Notes under the pieces: model-generated | Database searches by the model: none | Seen by the model: only the letters and a program-made list of their open reading frames with translations | What the model was told of the DNA's origin: nothing | Part shown: piece by piece, positions 1 through 4,679 of the stretch | Numbering within the stretch: position 1 is the stretch's first letter | Layout of the letters: every line of letters begins with the position of its first letter | Program-made: the position numbers and the translations under genes | Source: Anaerolineaceae bacterium UBA6801 | GTDB taxonomy: Bacteria; Chloroflexota; Anaerolineae; Anaerolineales; Anaerolineaceae | Direction: 5' to 3' | DNA: 7,994 bases | NCBI GenBank assembly: GCA_002452315.1 | Contig: DKFH01000188.1 | Coordinates: 1,635 to 9,628 of the forward strand

Positions 1-9
1 CAGTTTTGT

Positions 10-35
10 TGTCCATCCCCATTTTGGGGATGACA
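10..35 (+). terminator. hairpin at the window edge, possible terminator
   Basis: The segment folds into a 10-bp stem, TGTC(C)ATCCCC against GGGGATGACA, with one bulged C (base 14) and a 5-nt loop ATTTT. On the plus strand it is followed by a T/G-rich stretch (36-51) rather than a clean T-tract. It may end transcription of a gene left of the window, but that gene is not visible, so the role is uncertain. Confidence 0.35.
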
Positions 36-242
36 GTTCTGGTTGTTTGTGATTGTGGTCAATGTTGTTTTCTGTCATAGTAAGTTGTGAGGGATTAAAA
101 CTTCTCGATGATTAGAAAATTTGCCTAACCATTATTATACAATAGAGTGACCGAACATATTTATGTAAAAATGCATTATATTAAACATCATACCTCATTA
201 AAACCTGTGTTGAGTGCTGATTTTAAATAAAGGAGATTTCAC
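36..242 (+). promoter_or_regulatory. AT-rich leader of the alpha-galactosidase gene
   Basis: This stretch holds no gene. It is much more AT-rich than the coding DNA, especially 110-215. A possible -10 box TATATT lies at 177-182, but no convincing -35 box sits at the right distance; the closest hexamer (CGAACA, 152-157) matches only 3 of 6 bases. The promoter may therefore need an activator. A strong ribosome-binding site AGGAGA at 231-236 lies 6 nt before the ATG at 243 and fixes the start of the next gene. Confidence 0.4.
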
Positions 243-1631
243 ATGCCAAAAATTGTTTTCCTCGGTGCCGGCAGTACCGTATTTGCCAAAGATTTACTAA
301 CCGATATTCTCACATTCCCAGAGCTGGCAGATGCGACGATTGCCCTGCACGACATCAACCCTGACCGTTTGGAGACGACACTTAAGGTGGGCATGGGCGT
401 TGCCATGTCGATGGGTCTCAATCCCACCCTTGAGGTGCACCTTGACCGGCGGGCAGCCCTGGATGGCGCGGATTATGTCATTGGCATGTTCCAGGTGGGG
501 GGGTATGAGCCCTGCACAGTGACGGATTTCGAGGTGGCGAAGCGGTTTGGCTTGCGCCAGACCATTGGCGACACCCTGGGCATCGGCGGGATCATGCGCG
601 CCCTGCGCACCATCCCCGTTTACCTTGACATGCGCCAGGATATGGCCGAGTTGTGCCCGGATGGGCTCTTGTTGAATTATGTTAACCCGATGGCCATGGT
701 GACCTGGGCCATCAACCGTGCCACGGCGATCAACACCGTGGGGTTGTGCCATTCGGTGCAGGGTACGGCAGCGCAACTGGCCGAGGTGATCGATGTGCCC
801 CTGGAGGAGATCAACTACCTGTGCGCCGGGATCAACCATATGGCTTTTTATCTGCGCTTTGAGCGGAATGGACAGAATTTATACCCGCAAATCCAAAAAG
901 TGATCGATGAAGGGCGCATCCCGGATTGGAACCGTGTGCGTTTTGATGTCTTCCAGCGTTTGGGTTACTTTGTGACCGAATCGAGTGAGCATTTTGCCGA
1001 ATATGTGCCCTGGTATATCAAACGTGACCGCCCAGACCTGATCGAGCACTACAATATCCCATTGGATGAGTATCTCCGCCGTTGCAAGGTGCAGATTGCC
1101 GGCTGGGAGGTGGCACACCAGGTCATTGCGGACCCGGGGGCAGAAATTGACCAGGAGGCCCTGCTGAAGAACCTGGTCGCGGCCGGTGCCATCGACCAGG
1201 AGATCCAGTATGTGCGTGATTTTCTCACCGGCGCAGATGCAGGCCAGCGTTCGAGGGAATATGGCGCATATATCATTCATGCTATCGAGACCGGTCAGCC
1301 CAGGGTAATCTACGGCAATGTGATGAATTCGGGTCTGATCGATAACCTGCCGAGAGAGGCCTGCGTGGAGGTGCCCTGCCTGGTGGATAAAAATGGCATT
1401 CAACCTACCCAAGTCGGGTCCCTGCCGCCGCAGTTAGCTGCCCTGATCCAAACCAATATCAATGTGCAAAGCCTGACGGTGGAAGCAGCCCTGACGGGCA
1501 AGCGCGAACATATCTACCATGCCGCCCTGCTCGACCCGCACACGGCGGCCGAATTGGACCCGGATCAGATTTATGCCCTGGTGGATGCGATGATCGAAGC
1601 CCACGGCGAGTGGCTGCCTGATTTTAGATAG
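243..1631 (+). CDS. melA: alpha-galactosidase, glycoside hydrolase family 4 (MelA type)
   Basis: This 462-residue cytoplasmic enzyme is predicted to release galactose from alpha-galactosides such as melibiose or raffinose-type sugars. GH4 enzymes use NAD+ and a divalent metal in an oxidation-elimination-addition-reduction mechanism. Seen in the sequence: an N-terminal Rossmann motif GAGSTVF (8-14); the GGYEPCTVTDFEV block (86-98); QTIGDTLGIGGIMRALRTIP (106-125), whose D110 is the likely acid; YVNPM (146-150); the metal ligands C169 in GLCHS and H199 in INHMAFY; and GYFVTESSEHF (241-251), whose Y242 is the likely base. The Cys-His pair 169-170 is the form expected for non-phosphorylated substrates, unlike the Cys-Asp/Cys-Asn of 6-phospho-glycosidases. 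Similarity to remembered E. coli MelA runs end to end, including the C-terminal block with HAALLDPHTAA. The region about 290-335 is longer than in E. coli MelA. There is no signal peptide. The start is set by AGGAGA 6 nt upstream. The gene stands alone, with no transporter or regulator in view. Confidence 0.88.
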   Translation: MPKIVFLGAGSTVFAKDLLTDILTFPELADATIALHDINPDRLETTLKVGMGVAMSMGLNPTLEVHLDRRAALDGADYVIGMFQVGGYEPCTVTDFEVAKRFGLRQTIGDTLGIGGIMRALRTIPVYLDMRQDMAELCPDGLLLNYVNPMAMVTWAINRATAINTVGLCHSVQGTAAQLAEVIDVPLEEINYLCAGINHMAFYLRFERNGQNLYPQIQKVIDEGRIPDWNRVRFDVFQRLGYFVTESSEHFAEYVPWYIKRDRPDLIEHYNIPLDEYLRRCKVQIAGWEVAHQVIADPGAEIDQEALLKNLVAAGAIDQEIQYVRDFLTGADAGQRSREYGAYIIHAIETGQPRVIYGNVMNSGLIDNLPREACVEVPCLVDKNGIQPTQVGSLPPQLAALIQTNINVQSLTVEAALTGKREHIYHAALLDPHTAAELDPDQIYALVDAMIEAHGEWLPDFR

Positions 1632-1788
1632 CGGATGAGGCGTGATCTCATGTCTATGGTGTGGAAATTGATGAACAATAGTTGCATCATCACGCACCCA
1701 TTGCGACGTGTGTGAAAAATAGGAAAAATACTATGGTTCACTTCTTTACTGGGTGATTATTTTAACGATATTATTTTGGTGATTAATG
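1632..1788. other. intergenic spacer after melA
   Basis: No gene is seen. An 8-bp stem with one G-T pair, TCACGCAC (1690-1697) against GTGTGTGA (1708-1715), has a 10-nt loop but is followed by A residues rather than T, so it is not a standard terminator. A weaker 5-bp hairpin (ATGAG 1635-1639, CTCAT 1647-1651) directly follows the melA stop. The rest is AT-rich without recognisable structure. Confidence 0.4.
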
Positions 1789-1816
1789 GTAGGGGCGACT
1801 CATGAGTCGCCCCTAC
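1789..1816. repeat. perfect 28-bp GC-rich palindrome
   Basis: The half-site GTAGGGGCGACTCA (1789-1802) is followed immediately by its exact reverse complement (1803-1816), with no loop. Short palindromes built on GTAGGGGCGA/TCGCCCCTAC occur as dispersed intergenic repeats in several bacterial groups, including Chloroflexota; this is family knowledge from memory and was not checked here. The right half recurs almost exactly at 1896-1915, which supports a repeat rather than a single operator. As RNA it would form a strong hairpin, but no T-tract follows on either strand. Confidence 0.8.
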
Positions 1817-1840
1817 TTGTGCCCCTACTTGTGCCCCCAC
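1809..1840 (+). repeat. tandem 12-bp repeat extending the palindrome arm
   Basis: The unit GCCCCTACTTGT occurs twice in tandem (1809-1820 and 1821-1832). A partial, mutated third unit GCCCCCAC follows (1833-1840), and an isolated GCCCCTACT lies at 1857-1865. The first unit is also the outer part of the right arm of the palindrome, so the array probably grew by duplication from that arm. Confidence 0.75.
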
Positions 1841-1895
1841 AGAAGACCCAATTAAAGCCCCTACTATTGCCTAAACAAGTGTTGAGCCATCAAGA

Positions 1896-1915
1896 CATGA
1901 GTCGCCCCTCCTTGT
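1896..1915 (+). repeat. second copy of the palindrome arm, before the kinase gene
   Basis: This 20-bp segment matches 1801-1820 at 19 of 20 positions (a C replaces A in CCCCTMCTTGT). It lacks the left arm, so it is a half-copy. Its last four bases are the first four of the proposed -35 hexamer TTGTTA of the downstream gene. A 7-bp inverted repeat, GAGCCAT (1884-1890) and ATGGCTC (1921-1927), brackets it. Confidence 0.7.
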
Positions 1916-1939
1916 TATATATGGCTCTCATGATAAAAT
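1912..1939 (+). promoter_or_regulatory. promoter of the kinase gene, probably leaderless
   Basis: A -35 hexamer TTGTTA (1912-1917, 4 of 6 consensus bases), a 16-bp spacer and an extended -10 TGATAAAAT (1931-1939; hexamer TAAAAT, 5 of 6) lie just before the gene. The -10 ends 6 bases before the ATG at 1946, so transcription should start on or within a base or two of the start codon. No usable Shine-Dalgarno sequence is present (AGG at 1941-1943 is too close), which fits a leaderless mRNA. Confidence 0.55.
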
Positions 1940-1945
1940 CAGGTT

Positions 1946-2884
1946 ATGATCTACACCCTCACACCCAATCCGAGCATTGACCGCTCATTGACGATCGAAG
2001 AAATCCGGTTCAATACCGTTTTGCGCAGCCATAAGTTGCGCCTGGACTGGGGTGGCAAGGGGTTCAATGTCTCGCGGGCGCTCCGTTTAATGGGGGTTGA
2101 CTCCGTCGCAATGGGCTGGGTGGGCGGCGGCACCGGCAAGATGCTGGCCGACGGCCTGCAGGAATTGGGCATCCAGACGGATTTTGTATGGGTGGACCAG
2201 GACACACGCACCAACACGATGATCATTGAACAATCGGGGGACTGGCACATCAAGGTCAACGAACCCGGTCCGCACATTTCCGCTGAAGATATTGAGCAGA
2301 TGTTTTTCAAAGTGGAGGGCAACGCAAAAAAGGGTGACTTATGGGTGCTCTCCGGCAGCCTGCCGCCGGACGTCCCGGTGGATTATTATGCCCAGTTGAT
2401 CGGGCTGTTTCACCAGCGCGGGGTGCGGGTTTACCTGGATGCCAGCGGGAAGGCACTTCAGCTGGGCAGCCAAGCGCAGCCCTTCCTGGTCAAACCGAAT
2501 GTGTATGAGGCTTCACAGGTGGCGGGTTTTTCGATCGATAGCCAGGAGGATGCCAAACGGGCCGCCCTGCACTTTTTACGGATGGGCATCGAGTGTTTTG
2601 CTTTGACCATGGGAGCATCGGGATTGTTGCTGGCCTCGCAAAAGGAGATGGTGTTCGCCATCCCGCCTAAAGTTCCTGTCAAAAACACCACCGGGTCAGG
2701 CGATGCGTTGATAGCGGGGATGATCTATGCCCAGCTGCGTGAAATGACGCTGGTGGAGGTAGCTCGCTGGGGGGTAGCGGCGGGCAGTGCTTCGGTGGAG
2801 TCTGAGGGGGTGAGCGAATTTGACGTGGCGCGGGTGCAGGCGCTGCTGGGTGAGGTTGATTCGCGGGTGATTAATGTGATGTAA
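1946..2884 (+). CDS. PfkB-family hexose-phosphate kinase (1-phosphofructokinase / tagatose-6-phosphate kinase type)
   Basis: This 312-residue cytoplasmic ribokinase-fold kinase should phosphorylate a ketohexose monophosphate to the bisphosphate with ATP. The N-terminus MIYTLTPNPSIDRSL and the length are typical of the FruK/LacC subfamily. Motifs seen: GGKGFNVSRAL (36-46), the sugar-binding PfkB signature; LSGSLPP (135-141); KPN (183-185); and NTTGSGDALIAGM (247-259), the C-terminal signature with anion hole and catalytic base D253. The sequence alone does not separate 1-phosphofructokinase from tagatose-6-phosphate kinase. No fructose phosphotransferase gene accompanies it. The melA gene lies upstream on the same strand, so a role in galactose-derived tagatose 6-phosphate is possible, but the 314-bp gap and separate promoter argue against strict co-transcription. 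The ATG at 1946 is chosen because it gives the conserved family N-terminus, despite the lack of a ribosome-binding site. Confidence 0.85.
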   Translation: MIYTLTPNPSIDRSLTIEEIRFNTVLRSHKLRLDWGGKGFNVSRALRLMGVDSVAMGWVGGGTGKMLADGLQELGIQTDFVWVDQDTRTNTMIIEQSGDWHIKVNEPGPHISAEDIEQMFFKVEGNAKKGDLWVLSGSLPPDVPVDYYAQLIGLFHQRGVRVYLDASGKALQLGSQAQPFLVKPNVYEASQVAGFSIDSQEDAKRAALHFLRMGIECFALTMGASGLLLASQKEMVFAIPPKVPVKNTTGSGDALIAGMIYAQLREMTLVEVARWGVAAGSASVESEGVSEFDVARVQALLGEVDSRVINVM

Positions 2885-2899
2885 AGGGTCATTTCACAG

Positions 2900-2914
2900 A
2901 ACACCGGGGGTTTC
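2900..2914 (+). repeat. degenerate copy of the CCCCGGGGG repeat
   Basis: AACACCGGGGGTTTC matches 13 of 15 bases of AACCCCGGGGGTCTC at 3294-3308. It lies 16 bp after the kinase stop codon and is followed by CACTTTTTATTTG, so the weak ACC/GGT pairing plus T-rich tail might help end transcription of the kinase gene. That role is speculative. Confidence 0.4.
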
Positions 2915-2960
2915 ACTTTTTATTTGTATAAAACTTACAATCAGTGCAAATTGGAGTTGT

Positions 2961-3052
2961 AGGGTAGGTTGCCCGAGAGCGATCTGTCTCTTGTGACGTG
3001 GAGTGTGCAGGGATTTTGCAGGCTCGAGGAGATGAATGAGCCAACCCACCCT
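2961..3052. repeat. imperfect inverted repeat pair AGGGTAGGTTG / CAACCCACCCT
   Basis: AGGGTAGGTTG (2961-2971) and CAACCCACCCT (3042-3052) are reverse complements apart from one position, which would be a G-T pair in RNA. The intervening 70 bp shows no coding signal. The GTAGGGT core recurs at 3095-3101, which suggests one repeat family. Confidence 0.45.
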
Positions 3053-3098
3053 CCGGGAGCTGATTTGGCAGACAAACCCTCACGCAACGCTTTTGTAG

Positions 3099-3123
3099 GG
3101 TGGGGTGCGCTTTTCACCCCACC
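3099..3123. repeat. 9-bp perfect hairpin GGTGGGGTG / CACCCCACC
   Basis: The arms GGTGGGGTG (3099-3107) and CACCCCACC (3115-3123) flank the 7-nt loop CGCTTTT. Together with the preceding TTGTAG (3093-3098) this resembles the GTAGGGTGGG...CCCACC intergenic repeats common in cyanobacteria and Chloroflexota (recollection, not searched). No T-tract follows, so it is not an evident terminator. Confidence 0.6.
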
Positions 3124-3156
3124 ATTTATTGTGTTTGATTTTAATGGTGCGGTCAA

Positions 3157-3180
3157 CCCTCACGACCTTCGGTCTCAGGG
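3157..3180. repeat. small imperfect hairpin CCCT-GACC-TTC-GGTC-AGGG
   Basis: An inner stem GACC (3164-3167) / GGTC (3171-3174) closes a TTC loop. An outer stem CCCT (3157-3160) / AGGG (3177-3180) is separated from it by a small internal loop. It is one more short dyad in the repeat-rich gap, and its function is unknown. Confidence 0.4.
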
Positions 3181-3209
3181 CGGGAAACGGACAGCACTCT
3201 ACTTAACAC

Positions 3210-3307
3210 AGACCCCCGGGGTTTCCGCATCGCGATTAATATCAAAACTATGCACGCCAGCAATATGGATTAAGTCTAATGGTAATTTCTTAAAACCCCG
3301 GGGGTCT
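3210..3307. repeat. 98-bp element bounded by perfect 15-bp inverted repeats
   Basis: AGACCCCCGGGGTTT (3210-3224) and its exact reverse complement AAACCCCGGGGGTCT (3293-3307) bound a 68-bp AT-rich core. Each end is itself nearly palindromic around CCCCGGGG. The core has no open frame or motif that I recognise, and no target-site duplication is obvious in the flanks (AACAC on the left, CGAAA on the right). It could be a tiny non-autonomous mobile element, or two insertions of the same short palindromic repeat in opposite orientation. Confidence 0.6.
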
Positions 3308-3320
3308 CGAAAAGCTACTA

Positions 3321-3358
3321 AACTTCGTCGGTCGCTGGGCGACCTTCTCGCAAAGACA
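3321..3358 (-). repeat. dispersed repeat of the TGTCATTGCGAG...GACGAAG type
   Basis: Read on the minus strand it begins TGTCTTTGCGAG (3358-3347) and ends CGACGAAG (3331-3324). Between them is a hairpin formed by GGTCGC and GCGACC (3330-3335 and 3339-3344 on the plus strand). This matches the general layout of a widespread intergenic repeat, TGTCATTGCGAG...GCGACGAAG, known from many bacterial genomes; the match is from memory. It begins 7 bp after the reductase stop codon, so its hairpin may define the 3' end of that mRNA, though no T-run follows it. Confidence 0.5.
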
Positions 3359-3365
3359 AAGTATA

Positions 3366-4217
3366 TTAAAAAATCAGTTCTCGCTCGGATTGTTCTTGGA
3401 TCAAGGCCTCTTGAGCAGCCGCGTCCATCGGCTCGAATTTCTCGCAGGCATTCAGCACTTTGCCCATAATGCGGTAATCGCCCACGGTGCAGATGTGGGC
3501 CAGCTTTTGCGATAGCGAGAAGTTCACCATTTTCTGGATGGTTTCCTGGTCATCAAATGGCTCATACCAGGTGTGGAAGTGGGGTTCACGGTCGCCCCAA
3601 GGCCCCTTGGCGATGGCTTTGATGGTCATCACGCCCACATCTTTTGCTTCGCATAGGTCCAATAGGTCCAGGGCTTGGCGGCGGTAGTCCTCATCGGTAA
3701 ACAAAGCGGGGAAGATCGGGAATAGCACCGTGTCAAAGTCAAAACGGCGCAGGGCTTCGATGAACAATGCTGGCGCTTGCATGCCGTGACCAGTGATGCC
3801 GATGAAGCGGGTCAGACCCTGCGCGCGCATCTCAATCACACCCTCCAGTGCGCCGCCGGTTTGGGTGCATTGGTCCAGCTCTTCCATGGTGGTGATGGCG
3901 TGCAGCTGGTAGAGGTCAAAGGTGTCCACTTGCAGCCGCTCCAGGGATTGGTGAAACTCGTCGATCGCACCCTGTTTGGTGCGCTCAGTCGTTTTACAGC
4001 CCAAAAAGACATCGTCGCGGATTTTGGGCATCCACGGCCCCAGGCGCAGCTCTGCTTCGCCATAGCTGGGGGCGATGTCGATATGGTTGACGCCGGCATC
4101 GATGACCTGCTGGATAACGATGTTGGCCATGGATTGATCTAACTGTCCAAGGACAACGCCTCCAAAAACAGCCACGGTGCTCATGTGATTTGTGCGTCCA
4201 AAACGCCTGGTTTGCAT
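3366..4217 (-). CDS. aldo/keto reductase family oxidoreductase
   Basis: This 283-residue soluble (alpha/beta)8-barrel enzyme is predicted to reduce aldehydes or ketones with NAD(P)H. The catalytic tetrad is visible: D47 and Y52 in HIDIAPSYGEAE (45-56), K75 in LGCKT (72-76) and H106 in DLYQLHAI (101-108). The GLTRFIGITGHG strand (134-145) and MTIKAIAKGPWG (197-208), the nucleotide-binding end of the barrel, follow in the usual order. It ends without the C-terminal ferredoxin-like iron-sulphur domain that some related reductases carry. The natural substrate cannot be told from sequence. The ribosome-binding site AGGAGA (plus-strand 4223-4228) lies 5 nt from the ATG and supports the start. It is the second gene after the small antitoxin-like gene, with a 16-bp gap, so the two are probably co-transcribed. 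Confidence 0.88.
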   Translation of the reverse strand: MQTRRFGRTNHMSTVAVFGGVVLGQLDQSMANIVIQQVIDAGVNHIDIAPSYGEAELRLGPWMPKIRDDVFLGCKTTERTKQGAIDEFHQSLERLQVDTFDLYQLHAITTMEELDQCTQTGGALEGVIEMRAQGLTRFIGITGHGMQAPALFIEALRRFDFDTVLFPIFPALFTDEDYRRQALDLLDLCEAKDVGVMTIKAIAKGPWGDREPHFHTWYEPFDDQETIQKMVNFSLSQKLAHICTVGDYRIMGKVLNACEKFEPMDAAAQEALIQEQSERELIF

Positions 4218-4233
4218 GTTTTTCTCCTATGAT

Positions 4234-4482
4234 TTAGATCACGATCATGCCCCCGGGCCCTTGCCGGCGCCGGAAGGTGGGCAGGTTTTCTTCCTGTTCC
4301 CCCTGTTGCGCTTGTGCGAGGAGCTGATCGACGATGTTGATTTCTTCGCGCGCGGATTGAAAAGCCTCAAGCTCTTCCAGGCGTTTTTTCAACTCTTGGT
4401 AGGCTTGCATGCTCAATACCACGCCGATACGGCGACCGTCTTTGTCCACCAGGTATTGTTCGTTCAGCGTAAGCGTGCTCAT
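4234..4482 (-). CDS. small Phd/YefM-like antitoxin-type protein, no toxin partner visible
   Basis: The product is 82 residues. Its first half, QYLVDKDGRRIGVVLSMQAYQELKKRLEELEAF (about 9-41), has the beta-hairpin plus helix pattern (Val-Asp-x-x-Gly-x-x-x-Gly-Val-Val-Leu-Ser-x-x-x-Tyr) typical of Phd/YefM-type antitoxins, which bind DNA with the N-terminal part and a toxin with the C-terminal part. The C-terminal half is charged, Gln/Glu-rich and probably flexible until bound, ending in a glycine-rich GPGGMIVI. A weak ribosome-binding site AGGTTG (plus-strand 4487-4492) lies 4 nt before the ATG. A possible -10 box TATAAG (plus-strand 4543-4548, minus orientation) has no good -35. No RelE/ParE- or PIN-type toxin lies on either side: the next gene 16 bp downstream is the aldo/keto reductase. 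The family call is by pattern only. Confidence 0.6.
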   Translation of the reverse strand: MSTLTLNEQYLVDKDGRRIGVVLSMQAYQELKKRLEELEAFQSAREEINIVDQLLAQAQQGEQEENLPTFRRRQGPGGMIVI

Positions 4483-4630
4483 GTTTTCAACCTGTGTTGT
4501 GGCGGCGGTTTACTCTTAGGCATCAATCCAGGTTTTGGTCTTCTTATACCTGTTGGGATAATTTTACCTTGTTAAGCTGGTACTGTGCGAGATCTCCGGG
4601 CATAATCCAAGGGAAACGCGATAATTTGAT

Positions 4631-4660
4631 AAAAAACTCCCCGGTTATAAGCCGGGGAGT
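4631..4660 (-). terminator. intrinsic terminator of the formate-tetrahydrofolate ligase gene
   Basis: On the minus strand a perfect 9-bp GC-rich stem ACTCCCCGG/CCGGGGAGT (plus-strand 4636-4644 and 4652-4660, 7-nt loop) is followed by a run of T (complement of A4631-4635). It begins 20 bp after the ligase stop codon. This is the clearest terminator in the window and separates the ligase from the antitoxin-reductase pair downstream. Confidence 0.9.
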
Positions 4661-4679
4661 GAGTGTGCATGGGTGGTTC

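Larger units (their letters stand above)
2885..3365. other. 481-bp noncoding region built of dispersed repeats
   Basis: No credible gene lies here. An open frame can be read across it on the plus strand (2969-3469), but its translation is low in recognisable protein features, starts at TTG and runs into the 3' end of the reductase gene on the opposite strand. The region instead carries several inverted and palindromic repeats, listed separately: 2900-2914, 2961-3052, 3099-3123, 3157-3180, 3210-3307 and 3321-3358. It separates two convergent genes, a place where such repeats do little harm. Confidence 0.7.

Noticed and set aside
164..187. A TGT...ACA dyad as a catabolite-control operator before melA
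   Set aside because: Only about half of the positions are symmetric, and the surrounding DNA is so AT-rich that such matches are expected by chance.
1690..1715. Terminator for melA
   Set aside because: The hairpin is acceptable but is followed by AAAAATAGG on the transcribed-sense strand, with no T-tract.
1809..1915. Possible CRISPR-like array
   Set aside because: The repeat units are only 12 bp, mostly directly adjacent, and not separated by spacers of regular length.
1786..1980. A 64-codon open frame across the palindrome and the kinase start
   Set aside because: Its sequence is the translation of the repeats and it overlaps the conserved kinase N-terminus in another frame.
2969..3469. 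A 166-codon open frame on the plus strand
   Set aside because: It begins with TTG, runs through repeat sequence (the translation of the GTAGGGTGGGG hairpin), has no family resemblance, and overlaps about 100 bp of the well-supported reductase gene on the other strand.
3777..4142. A 121-codon plus-strand open frame inside the reductase gene
   Set aside because: It is antisense to a gene with an intact catalytic tetrad and a good ribosome-binding site; its translation shows no family pattern.
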